Shown one piece after another: positions 21,193 to 27,784 of a stretch of DNA of 27,784 bases (its first letter is position 1; each line of letters starts with the position of its first letter). The stretch is taken from NCBI GenBank assembly GCA_023255415.1, contig JALRIN010000034.1, forward strand, positions 1 to 27,784. The letters run 5' to 3'. Made by a program: the position numbers and the translations under genes. The notes below the pieces were generated by a model. That model made no database searches. It saw only the letters and a list, made by a program, of their open reading frames with translations, and had not been told where the DNA came from. The stretch comes from Cypionkella sp. Its GTDB lineage: Bacteria; Pseudomonadota; Alphaproteobacteria; Rhodobacterales; Rhodobacteraceae.

Positions 21193-22866
21193 ATGATGTC
21201 CGATAGAAACAGTCAGATACCCCCGCGCGCGTCGTGGCTTTGGCCAAGCTGGCTGGACGGCTGGTCATTGGCTGCGGGGCTGGTGGCGGTTGTGGTGCTG
21301 GCGCCGATGCTGTCGGTGGTCTGGCTTGCGCTGACGGCCTCGGGCAATATCTGGCCGCATTTGTTGGCGACGGTGCTGCCGCGCTATCTGGCCGCGACGC
21401 TGCGGTTGATGTTGGCAGTAGGGGGGCTGACGGCGCTGATGGGGGTTGGCACGGCTTGGCTGGTGACGATGTACCGCTTTCGCGGCTCTCGTGTTATATC
21501 GGTTATCTTGTTGTTTCCGCTGGCTATTCCCGCCTATGTCGGCGCCTATGCCTTGGTTGATTTTCTGGATTATTCTGGCCCGCTGCAGCGGGCCTTGCGC
21601 GCGGCTTTTGGCTGGACATCCGCCCGCGACTATTGGTTTTTCGAGATCCATTCCGAACCGATGGCGGCGCTGGTGCTTTCGGCGGCGCTTTACCCCTATG
21701 TTTACCTGCTGACCCGGGCGGCGCTGCGCGAGCAATCGGGGGCAAGCTATGAGGTGGCGCGCGCGCTTGGGCTGGGGCCTTGGGCGCTGTTTTGGCGGCT
21801 GGGGCTGCCTTTGGTGCGGCCTGCAGTGGCGGTGGGGGTGGCGCTTGCGATGATGGAGACTGTGGCCGATTTTGGCACGGTGGCGACCTTTGGCGTGCAA
21901 ACGCTGACCACTGGCGTGTTCTCGACCTGGCTGAACGGCGGCAATGCAGGTGGCGCTGCGCAGATTTCAGGGGTGATTTTGGCGCTGGTTTTGGGGCTGG
22001 TCAGTCTTGAACGCTATAGCCGCAGGAACGCGCGCTTTTACGCCCAAGCCCGCGCCAGCCGTCCGGTGGTGGCGCAAGATCTGGCGGGCTGGCGTGGCGC
22101 GCTGGCGCTTTTGGCCTGCGCACTGCCGTTTTGCCTGGGCTTTGTGCTGCCGGTGGCGGTGATGGCGGGCCATGCGCTGGCCAAGCCAGAGACTTGGGCG
22201 GCAGCCGGTCTGGGGCAGGCGGCTTTGAACACGGTTTTGGTGGCGGGGGTGGCAGCCGTGGTGACGGTGGCCGCAGCCTTGGTGCTGGTTTACGCCGCAA
22301 AGCTGGCGCGCCGCAGGTTTGCCCAAGCGGTGCTGCCGCTGACGGCCTTGGGCTATGCAGCCCCCGGCGCTGTGCTGGCGGTGGGGATCTTGCTGCCGCT
22401 GGCAGCCTTTGATCACCGGCTGGCCGATTTTGTGCTGGCGATCAGCGGCTCTGATCCGGGCCTGATGCTGACGGGCACTGCCGTCGCGATCATTCTGGCC
22501 TATGTGGTGCGGTTTTTCGGCATCGCCCAAGGCGCTGTGGATGCAGGCTTTGGCCGCATCGCGCCCTCGTTGCCGATGGCTGCGCGCGCGCTGGGGCGCG
22601 GCCCTGCGGCAACGCTGCGCGCGATCTATCTGCCGCTGATGCGCGGCTCTGTCGGCTCGGCGCTTTTGGTGGTTTTTGTCGATTGCGTGAAAGAACTGCC
22701 TGCAACCTTGCTGCTCAGGCCGTTCAATTTCAACACCCTCTCCACCCGCGTCTACGAACTTGCCAGCCTTGAACGCATCGGCGAGGCCGCCCCCGCCGCC
22801 CTGATCGTCACCGCCGTCGGTCTGGTCGCGGTCTTGGCGCTGGCGCGCAGCAGCCAATCTGATTAA
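21193..22866 (+). CDS. fbpB: Ferric iron ABC transporter permease (FbpB/SfuB type), orphan
   Basis: A 557-residue inner-membrane protein with two fused BPD_transp_1 halves, as in FbpB/SfuB/HitB. The first EAA loop reads YEVARALGLGPWALFWRLGLPLVRPAVAVG (about 186-215) and the second MAARALGRGPAATLRAIYLPLMRGSV (about 460-485), each preceded by five or so helices. VADFGTVATFGVQTLTTGVFSTW after loop 1 and VDCVKELPATLLLRPFNFNTLSTRVYELAS after loop 2 are iron-permease signatures. Length is normal (about 510-560). ATG at 21193 or 21196 is possible. No binding protein (FbpA) or ATPase (FbpC) lies beside it, so partners are elsewhere; other substrates such as thiamine cannot be fully excluded. The next feature is a tRNA gene. 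Confidence 0.88.
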   Translation: MMSDRNSQIPPRASWLWPSWLDGWSLAAGLVAVVVLAPMLSVVWLALTASGNIWPHLLATVLPRYLAATLRLMLAVGGLTALMGVGTAWLVTMYRFRGSRVISVILLFPLAIPAYVGAYALVDFLDYSGPLQRALRAAFGWTSARDYWFFEIHSEPMAALVLSAALYPYVYLLTRAALREQSGASYEVARALGLGPWALFWRLGLPLVRPAVAVGVALAMMETVADFGTVATFGVQTLTTGVFSTWLNGGNAGGAAQISGVILALVLGLVSLERYSRRNARFYAQARASRPVVAQDLAGWRGALALLACALPFCLGFVLPVAVMAGHALAKPETWAAAGLGQAALNTVLVAGVAAVVTVAAALVLVYAAKLARRRFAQAVLPLTALGYAAPGAVLAVGILLPLAAFDHRLADFVLAISGSDPGLMLTGTAVAIILAYVVRFFGIAQGAVDAGFGRIAPSLPMAARALGRGPAATLRAIYLPLMRGSVGSALLVVFVDCVKELPATLLLRPFNFNTLSTRVYELASLERIGEAAPAALIVTAVGLVAVLALARSSQSD

Positions 22867-22922
22867 AGCCGCGCAAATCACCTTGCGCTTATCCGCCCAA
22901 GTTGCTATGTGCCGCCCGTGCT

Positions 22923-22998
22923 GCCCTTATAGCTCAGCTGGTAGAGCACCTGATTTGTAATCAGGGGGTCTCGGGTTCGAATCCTGATGGGGGCACCA
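22923..22998 (+). tRNA. tRNA-Thr (anticodon TGT)
   Basis: A 76-base cloverleaf with encoded CCA. The acceptor stem GCCCTTA pairs with TGGGGGC (two G-T pairs). The D arm is GCTC-AGCTGGTA-GAGC, the anticodon arm CCTGA-TTTGTAA-TCAGG with anticodon TGT, the variable loop GGGTC, and the T arm TCGGG-TTCGAAT-CCTGA. I found no duplicate of its 3' end in the window, so there is no sign of an integrated element. Confidence 0.97.
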
Positions 22999-23123
22999 TT
23001 TAATCTTTTTCAGTTAAAAGTATGCGGTAGGGCCTGCGCGCGCCTCGCGGCATAATCTGGCTTAAGATTCCCTTATCCTTGAACGGCACTGGCAAAGCAC
23101 CAAAGCCCAATCTGGACAGCCCC

Positions 23124-24290
23124 TTAGGCCAAAAGTGCCGCGCTGAAAGCGTAATTCGTTAGCCTCTCTACGCCGTCTTGCGTTATCAGGAACTGATCTT
23201 CGAGCTTTACGCCCTCGGCATGGGCCTCGTCGCCGATATAGCTTTCGATGCAAATCACCATGCCTGGCTCGAAACTGCCATCAAAGGCATAGGGCTGGCC
23301 TTCAAAATAATGCGGGATATAGGGGAATTCGCCGCAGAGCCCAAGGCCGTGGCCAAGGCAATAATAGCCATGCCCGCGATAGGTTTCGGGGATCGGCCAA
23401 GCCGCACGGGCAAAGGACTCGAAGGAAAGTCCGGGCTGCAACAGCGCTGCGTTGTGATGCAATTGCGCGTAGGCAAGCCCATACAGCGACTTTTGTTTTT
23501 GGCTTGCAGCCCCGTCATCACACAGAAATGTGCGCGAAAAATCAACGCCGTAGTGCATATACCCCAGCGCATCGGTGTCAAAGCACACCAGATCGCCCGA
23601 TTGCATGCGCCGCGGTCCTGCCTCTTGAAAATAGGGGAAGGTTCTTGGGCCCGATTGAAACAGCCTGGTCGAGATATATTCGCCATCGGTCGCGATCAGG
23701 TGGCGGTGAAACTCGGCCCAGACCTCGACTTCGCTTGCGCCGGGGGCAATTGCGGCTTCAAGCGAGGCGGCGGCCGCCTCGACCCGTGCCACGGCCTCGC
23801 GCATCACGACAATTTCGCTGGGCTGCTTGATCAATCTTGCCCGCGAGAAAATGCCCACGCCGTCGCTGATCTGCACCCCCAGCCCGCGCAGCGCGTCGGT
23901 CATCTCAAAGTTCAGCCCTTCAACGGCAAGCTGTTTTTCTGACCCCAAAAGCGCCACGATATCGGCGGCAAAGCGGCGGATGTCAGCCAGGTAGCCTGCG
24001 CCATAAATCGCCGAGATCGCCGGCGCCGGCCGCACATCGGTGACGACAGGATTGTCCACTACCAGATGCTCGCAGCCGGCAAACTCCCAAAGCACGGTTT
24101 CGCCACTTGCCAGCACCAGCACAAAGCGAAATGGCCCCATCAGGCTGAAAACAGTCATATTTCGCGCGCCGGTTGCATAAAGAATATTGATCGGATCAGC
24201 CGTCAGAACGGCGGAAACGCCTTGCTTGGCCATCACCACGCGAAGTCTTTTGTGCCGCTCAAGGATCAGATCGCGGGGATTGGGAAGCAT
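23124..24290 (-). CDS. M24-family metallohydrolase, DddP-like but lacking the catalytic Asp
   Basis: A 388-residue pita-bread-fold protein of the creatinase/aminopeptidase P group. It strongly resembles the DMSP lyase DddP: DPINILYATGARNMTVF (32-48), YISTRLFQSGPRTFPYFQEAGPR (205-227), the FDTD metal motif (Asp238, Asp240, Asp250), GHGLGLCGEFP (His314), CIES (Glu349), KLEDQFLIT (Glu364) and the closing NYAFSAALLA. However, the Asp that follows HGVGLC in DddP (Asp377) is Gly320 here, and the protein lacks about 60 residues at the N-terminus (DddP is about 447). ATG at 24290 is chosen; GTG at 24305 is possible. It is divergent from the SDR gene across 241 bp, in which I see no clear operator. 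It is probably a hydrolase of another substrate. Confidence 0.85.
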   Translation of the reverse strand: MLPNPRDLILERHKRLRVVMAKQGVSAVLTADPINILYATGARNMTVFSLMGPFRFVLVLASGETVLWEFAGCEHLVVDNPVVTDVRPAPAISAIYGAGYLADIRRFAADIVALLGSEKQLAVEGLNFEMTDALRGLGVQISDGVGIFSRARLIKQPSEIVVMREAVARVEAAAASLEAAIAPGASEVEVWAEFHRHLIATDGEYISTRLFQSGPRTFPYFQEAGPRRMQSGDLVCFDTDALGYMHYGVDFSRTFLCDDGAASQKQKSLYGLAYAQLHHNAALLQPGLSFESFARAAWPIPETYRGHGYYCLGHGLGLCGEFPYIPHYFEGQPYAFDGSFEPGMVICIESYIGDEAHAEGVKLEDQFLITQDGVERLTNYAFSAALLA

Positions 24291-24531
24291 TTTGGTCTCT
24301 TTCACGCAGGTCTTGGCCCAGCCGGCAAAGGCGATGATTTATGCTAAGCGGCTTTGCGGTGGAAATCCAAGCGGGTTTTACGGGCAGGGCCGACTTGGGC
24401 CAAGCGGACCAGCGACAGCCGCTGCCGGCCGATGACAGATTGAACGATCACACTATTTGGCTGCCAAAGGGGCTTTCTTTCCCACGCGATCTGCGCCAGC
24501 CTTTGGCCCAGATGTGCAAGGGGAGCAGGGC

Positions 24532-25254
24532 ATGGCGCAAAGCATTTTGATCACGGGTGCGGGGTCGGGGATCGGGCGGGCGACGGCGCGGGCCTTTCTT
24601 GCGGCGGGCTGGGATGTCGCGCTTTTGGGGCGGCGCGAAGCGGCTTTACAGGAGACCGCGGGGGATGCCAAAGCGCGGATTTTGGTGGCTGATGTCGCGG
24701 ATCCTGCGCAGGTCGCGGCTGCCTTTGCCCAGCTTCCGCGCTTGGATGTCTTGTTCAACAATGCAGGCATTGCCGCAAAATCGGCCCCGATTGACGAGAT
24801 CGCAGTCGAGGATTGGCTGGCGGTTTGCAACACCAATATCACCGGCATGTTTTTATGCGCGCGGGCGGCCTTTGGGCTGATGCGGCGGCAAGACCCGCAG
24901 GGCGGGCGCATCATCAACAATGGTTCAATTTCGGCGCATGCACCGCGTCCGGGGTCGGTGCCCTATACGATGTCAAAACATGCGGTGACGGGGCTGACGC
25001 GGACTTTGGGGCTGGACGGGCGGGCGTTTAACATCGCTTGCGGCCAGATTGATATTGGCAATGCGCTGACCGAAATGGCTTCGGGCTTTACCAAGGGCAC
25101 CTTGCAGGCAGATGGCCAGATGCGGGTCGAGCCGGTGATGGATGTGGCGCATGTTGCCACGGCCGTGCTGAATATGGCGCAACTTCCGCTTGACGTGAAC
25201 GTGCCCTTTATCACCCTGATGGCGCGGGATATGCCGTTTATCGGGCGCGGTTAA
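24532..25254 (+). CDS. Short-chain dehydrogenase/reductase
   Basis: A 240-residue NAD(P)-dependent SDR. The nucleotide motif TGAGSGIG is at 8-15, NNAG at 76-79, the structural Asn102 in NTNITGMF, and the catalytic triad Ser132, Tyr145, Lys149 in SISAHAPRPGSVPYTMSKHA. ATG at 24532 is chosen because AAGGGGAGC precedes it by six bases and it begins the Rossmann fold (MAQSILITGAGSG); the frame is open 75 bases earlier. Length fits the classical family. The substrate is unknown. It is convergent with sqrR, the two stop codons sharing TTAA at 25251-25254, and divergent from the M24 gene. Confidence 0.9.
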   Translation: MAQSILITGAGSGIGRATARAFLAAGWDVALLGRREAALQETAGDAKARILVADVADPAQVAAAFAQLPRLDVLFNNAGIAAKSAPIDEIAVEDWLAVCNTNITGMFLCARAAFGLMRRQDPQGGRIINNGSISAHAPRPGSVPYTMSKHAVTGLTRTLGLDGRAFNIACGQIDIGNALTEMASGFTKGTLQADGQMRVEPVMDVAHVATAVLNMAQLPLDVNVPFITLMARDMPFIGRG

Positions 25255-25631
25255 ACCGGAATAAACTGCGCTGAAAGGCTGGGTTTGGCGTCGGGGCCAC
25301 AGAACATCTCGTAGACCAAGGCCATGATCGAAGCAGCCTTGGGGTCGCGGATCGAATAATGAATGGTCTTGCCGTCGCGGCGGGCCGAGACCATGCCATC
25401 GCTGCGCAGACGTGCAAGTTGCTGGCTGACAGCGGCTTGACGCGCACCCAAAAGCTCTTCCAGTTCGGTCACCGATTTCTCGCCACTGGACAGATGGCAC
25501 AGAATCATCAAGCGCCCTTCATGCGATAGCGCCTTCAGAAAAGCCGCAGCTTCACTGGCGCGCTGGCCCATATCTTCTGCGGAAAGTGCCGCGCAGCCCA
25601 GCTGTTCAAGCCCGTGTTCGCCCAAAGCCAT
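25251..25631 (-). CDS. sqrR: Sulfide/persulfide-responsive ArsR repressor SqrR
   Basis: A 126-residue ArsR-family repressor. The winged HTH spans roughly residues 30-90 (LKALSHEGRLMILCHLSSGEKSVTELEELLGARQAAVSQQLARLRSDG). It has exactly three cysteines, Cys13, Cys45 (MILC) and Cys111 (EMFC). Their spacings of 32 and 66 equal those of Cys9, Cys41 and Cys107 in Rhodobacter capsulatus SqrR, whose Cys41-Cys107 form a tetrasulfide bridge with polysulfide. ATG at 25631 is preferred because GGAG lies six bases upstream; the ATG at 25637 touches that site. It is alone, convergent with the SDR gene, and divergent from the PHP gene. A likely target, the persulfide dioxygenase unit at 15989-17378, is in the window. 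BigR, the close homologue, is the alternative name. Confidence 0.88.
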   Translation of the reverse strand: MALGEHGLEQLGCAALSAEDMGQRASEAAAFLKALSHEGRLMILCHLSSGEKSVTELEELLGARQAAVSQQLARLRSDGMVSARRDGKTIHYSIRDPKAASIMALVYEMFCGPDAKPSLSAQFIPV

Positions 25632-25656
25632 GTTCATCTCCGCGTTTTCCCCATAA

Positions 25657-25672
25657 ATAGCAGTCTGTGAAT
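25657..25672. promoter_or_regulatory. Weak SqrR-like half-site upstream of sqrR
   Basis: ATAG-N8-GAAT at 25657-25672 keeps the right half of the ATTC-N8-GAAT motif with two mismatches in the left half. It is 25 bp upstream of the sqrR start, where autoregulation would act. Chance cannot be excluded. Confidence 0.25.
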
Positions 25673-25767
25673 ATGTTTCAAGCCCATAGGGCGGAAAACC
25701 CTGCGGACTGTTACTTTACTGTAGCGATGCATCGGTTAGGCTGCGGAAAAATAGCAAAGGGCAAGAC

Positions 25768-26730
25768 ATGAGTGACCGCGATCCCGCTTTTACCGCCGAG
25801 GGCAAATTTTGGCGTGGCAATCTGCACACGCATTCGACGCGCTCGGATGGGGTGTTGTCGCCCGAAGAGGTCTGCCGCCGCTATCGGGCCGAGGGCTATG
25901 ATTTTATCGCGCTGACCGATCATTTCGTTGGGCTTTGGGGCTATCCGATTGTCGATACCGTGCCGATGCGTAGTGAAGGCTTTACCACGATTTTGGGGGC
26001 AGAGTTGCACTCGGGTGCGATGGCGAATGGCGAGCTGTGGCATATTCTGGCGGTGGGTCTGCCTGCCGATTTCGCGCCCGCCAATGCACCAAGCTTTCTG
26101 CCGGTGCAGGGCCAAGAAACCGGGCCAGAGATTGCGGCGCGTGCGGTGGCCGCAGGGGCTTTTGTGGCGATTGCCCATCCGCAATGGTCGGGGCTGACGC
26201 TGGCGGATGCCCGCTCGATCACCGCCGCCCATGCGGTTGAAATCTATAACCACGGCTGTGCTGCGGGCTGTGATCGCCCTGATGGCTTTGCGATTGCCGA
26301 TCTGTTGCTGACCGAGGGGCGGCGGCTGACGATGATCGCCACCGATGACGCGCATTTCTCGGAGCCTGACCATTTTGGTGGCTGGGTGATGGTGAAGGCG
26401 CGCGAAAATAGCCCCGAGGCGCTGCTGGCGGCGCTGAAGGCAGGGCATTTCTATTCGACCCAAGGGCCAGAACTGCGCGATGTGCGGATCGAGGGCGACA
26501 AGATCGTGGTCGAATGCTCGGCCGTGGTTTCGGTGATAGCGCTTGGTCATGGCACTGGCGCGAAGGCCGTGCATGGTGCGTCGATGACGCGGGCAGAGGT
26601 GCCGCTTGCACGGCTGAACAACTCGCCCTGGCTGCGGGTTGCGGTGATTGATGCCGCCGGCAAGCGGGCTTGGTCGAACCCGATCTGGCTAGAGGGTGCG
26701 GCCAAGCCAAACCCGCGGGTGCTGGGCTAG
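25768..26730 (+). CDS. PHP-domain metal-dependent phosphoesterase-type protein
   Basis: A 320-residue soluble protein with an N-terminal PHP domain, a metal-dependent phosphoesterase fold. Metal motifs in order: RGNLHTHSTRSDG (His20, His22, Asp27), IALTDHF (Asp51, His52), LGAELHSG (Glu79), WHILAVGL (His92), IAHPQW (His137) and ATDDAHFSEPDHFGGW (Asp193/Asp194, His196). The C-terminal portion (about 225-320) forms a beta-rich extension. The ATG at 25768 follows AAAGGGCAAGAC. Substrate unknown. It is divergent from sqrR across 136 bp and convergent with the flavin reductase gene, their stops sharing CTAG at 26727-26730. Confidence 0.88.
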   Translation: MSDRDPAFTAEGKFWRGNLHTHSTRSDGVLSPEEVCRRYRAEGYDFIALTDHFVGLWGYPIVDTVPMRSEGFTTILGAELHSGAMANGELWHILAVGLPADFAPANAPSFLPVQGQETGPEIAARAVAAGAFVAIAHPQWSGLTLADARSITAAHAVEIYNHGCAAGCDRPDGFAIADLLLTEGRRLTMIATDDAHFSEPDHFGGWVMVKARENSPEALLAALKAGHFYSTQGPELRDVRIEGDKIVVECSAVVSVIALGHGTGAKAVHGASMTRAEVPLARLNNSPWLRVAVIDAAGKRAWSNPIWLEGAAKPNPRVLG

Positions 26731-27380
26731 GGTTTGCCCTCTAGCCCGTCAGCCGCCATGCCCGAGGCCTGCGGGATCCGCATCTCGAAGGTCTCGGAGA
26801 CGGCAGCATAGTCGTAATAGCCCATCCGCGCCAAGGGCTTGATTGCGGCGTAGTCAAGCTTGCCCTGCGGGGTTAACACCTCGTCTTTGACATGGATGCG
26901 TACCACCTCGCCGTAGACCACATCGACCCAGCCGTGGCCCGAGTTGCCGCGCAGGCGGTGGGTGGAGAGATAGCGACATTCAAAATGCGCCGGGCTTTCG
27001 GCAACACGCGGGGCAAGGGCGTCGATGCAGGCAGCTTTGGTCAGGCCCGCTTGGGCGAATTCATCGACGCCTTCGGGCCATTCCTGGGCGGTGATATTCA
27101 TCGCATTGCGCAGATCATAGGTGCACATATTCCAGACAAACCAACCGGTCTGTTCGGCATTGATCACCGTATGTTTGCGGCGCCCGTCAGAATATTGGTT
27201 GGCCGCAAACATCACCATCGGCGGATCGAAGGTCAGGTTTTGCCATTGGCTGTAGGGGGCGAGATTGTCGATGCCGGCGCTGGAGCGGGTGGAGATCCAG
27301 CCGATCGGGCGCGGCACGGTGCAGGCTTTGAAGGGGTTAAAGGGCAGCGGGCAGGGCTCGGAGGTGGGGGCGTAATGCAT
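26727..27380 (-). CDS. Flavin reductase-like (FMN-binding split-barrel) protein
   Basis: A 217-residue protein with the FMN-binding split-barrel fold of flavin reductases. The N-terminal barrel has CTVPRPIGWISTRSSAGIDNLAPYSQWQNLTFDPPMVMFAANQ (about 20-62), then HTVINAEQTGWFVWNMCTYDLRNAMNITA (70-98). These are the cofactor-binding strands of this family. ATG at 27380 is chosen because AGGAG precedes it; the frame is open 66 bases earlier through the repeat. It lies 81 bp after hutU on the same strand with a hairpin and a dispersed box between them, and its partner oxygenase, if any, is not visible. Its substrate is unknown. Confidence 0.88.
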   Translation of the reverse strand: MHYAPTSEPCPLPFNPFKACTVPRPIGWISTRSSAGIDNLAPYSQWQNLTFDPPMVMFAANQYSDGRRKHTVINAEQTGWFVWNMCTYDLRNAMNITAQEWPEGVDEFAQAGLTKAACIDALAPRVAESPAHFECRYLSTHRLRGNSGHGWVDVVYGEVVRIHVKDEVLTPQGKLDYAAIKPLARMGYYDYAAVSETFEMRIPQASGMAADGLEGKP

Positions 27381-27404
27381 GGGGGCTCCTGTTATGGGGG
27401 AGAG

Positions 27405-27424
27405 CCGGGGGGCTTTGCCCCCGG
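27405..27424. other. GC-rich hairpin downstream of hutU
   Basis: CCGGGGGGC (27405-27413) pairs with GCCCCCGG (27417-27424) with one bulged G and a 3-base loop. No T-run follows on the minus strand. It parallels the hairpins before the box at 4822-4848. Confidence 0.5.
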
Positions 27425-27425
27425 A

Positions 27426-27452
27426 CCCCCAGGATATTTGCGCCAAGATGAA
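27426..27452 (+). repeat. Intergenic box, copy 2 (CCCCC-GGATATTT-AGATGAA type)
   Basis: Twenty of 27 positions match the copy at 4822-4848: five C, GGATATTT, six variable bases, AGATGAA. Again it adjoins a G/C-rich hairpin in an intergenic gap, here between hutU and the flavin reductase gene. The orientation is given relative to the plus strand. Confidence 0.5.
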
Positions 27453-27461
27453 AGCGCGGGC

Positions 27462-27784
27462 TTAGTCTTTCAGGATGGCGGGGAGGTTAAGGCTGTGGTC
27501 GCGCGCGCAGGCAAGGGCCTCGGGGTAGCCCGCATCGGCGTGGCGCATCACGCCGGTGGCGGGGTCGTTCCAAAGCACGTTGCTGATGCGGCGGGCGGCG
27601 TCTTCGCTGCCATCGGCGCAGATTACCATACCGGAGTGTTGTGAAAACCCCATGCCGACGCCGCCGCCGTGGTGCAGGCTGACCCAGGTGGCCCCGGAAG
27701 CGGTGTTCAAAAGAGCATTGAGCAAGGGCCAATCCGAGACCGCATCCGAGCCGTCCTTCATCGCCTCGGTCTCGCGGTTGGGCG
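27462..27784 (-). CDS. hutU: Urocanate hydratase, C-terminal part (5' end outside window)
   Basis: Urocanase converts urocanate to imidazolone propionate in histidine degradation. Only about the last 107 codons are present. The sequence PNRETEAMKDGSDAVSDWPLLNALLNTASGATWVSLHHGGGVGMGFSQHSGMVICADGS and LWNDPATGVMRHADAGY are invariant urocanase segments near the NAD-binding site and C-terminus. The frame continues past 27784, so the start is not in the window. No other hut gene is visible. The downstream flavin reductase gene may be read from the same transcript. Confidence 0.96.
   Translation of the reverse strand, partial: PNRETEAMKDGSDAVSDWPLLNALLNTASGATWVSLHHGGGVGMGFSQHSGMVICADGSEDAARRISNVLWNDPATGVMRHADAGYPEALACARDHSLNLPAILKD

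Noticed and set aside
21967..22881. A 304-codon minus-strand open frame
   Set aside because: It is antisense to the FbpB-type permease and contains only Arg/Gln/His-rich low-complexity sequence.
22923..22998. tRNA-Thr as an integration site for a mobile element
   Set aside because: No copy of the tRNA 3' end, integrase gene or base-composition change is seen in the window.
23814..23836. TTGATCAA resembling an FNR box inside the M24 gene
   Set aside because: It lacks the four-base spacer of TTGAT-N4-ATCAA and is within coding sequence.
23124..24290. Calling the M24 gene dddP
   Set aside because: The catalytic Asp of DddP is Gly here and the N-terminal extension is missing, so the lyase name would mislead.

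Overview
The window reads as chromosomal DNA of an alphaproteobacterium of the family Rhodobacteraceae (Rhodobacter/Gemmobacter-like). The grounds are GC-rich coding with strong G/C third positions, a GapR (DUF2312) gene, a SqrR-type sulfide sensor, a PccR/ScfR-type XRE regulator and the products' overall resemblance to that family. The genus cannot be fixed by reading alone. Both window edges cut genes: kup at the left (3' end missing) and hutU at the right (5' end missing). I see no insertion sequence, prophage or CRISPR array.

Layout. (1) 1-1511: Kup potassium transporter, minus strand. (2) 1612-10171: a pyrimidine/hydantoin-type catabolic locus. Two RutR-like TetR regulators and a UPF0303 protein lie on the minus strand. 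Divergent from them, beyond two RutR-like palindromes, are a Zn-dependent N-carbamoyl-amino-acid hydrolase, a dihydropyrimidinase and a complete ABC importer (ATPase, two permeases, THI5/NMT1-type binding protein) with a four-helix SMR/EamA-like protein inserted. A strong terminator closes it. The first enzyme of reductive pyrimidine breakdown (dihydropyrimidine dehydrogenase) is not in the window. (3) 10280-15988: a signalling cluster: an XRE short-chain-acyl regulator behind a PccR-like box, a stand-alone receiver, a two-helix membrane protein, a transporter-fused (SSF) histidine kinase and a FliM/SpoA-domain protein. (4) 15989-17378: a DUF442 sulfur transferase/phosphatase-like protein and a persulfide-dioxygenase-type metallo-beta-lactamase protein, minus strand. 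(5) 17379-19603: an intergenic region with a perfect FNR box and a SqrR-like dyad, then a 56-residue protein and a FadJ-like protein whose dehydrogenase half looks inactive. (6) 19615-23000: a small membrane protein, GapR, a protein with possible sulfotransferase resemblance, an orphan FbpB-type permease and tRNA-Thr(TGT). (7) 23124-27784: a DddP-like M24 protein, a short-chain dehydrogenase, SqrR, a PHP-domain hydrolase, a flavin reductase-like protein and urocanase.

How parts work together. Regions 1612-10171 appear to form an uptake-plus-hydrolysis pathway under RutR-type control, with 4-bp ATGA overlaps suggesting translational coupling. The persulfide dioxygenase pair at 15989-17378 and the sqrR gene at 25251 plausibly form one sulfide response, linked by the operator-like dyad at 17424-17443. 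The signalling cluster pairs a solute-carrier kinase with a receiver that has no DNA-binding output and with an XRE acyl-CoA-type regulator, suggesting carbon-source (short-chain acid) sensing. These connections are inferences from sequence motifs and gene order.
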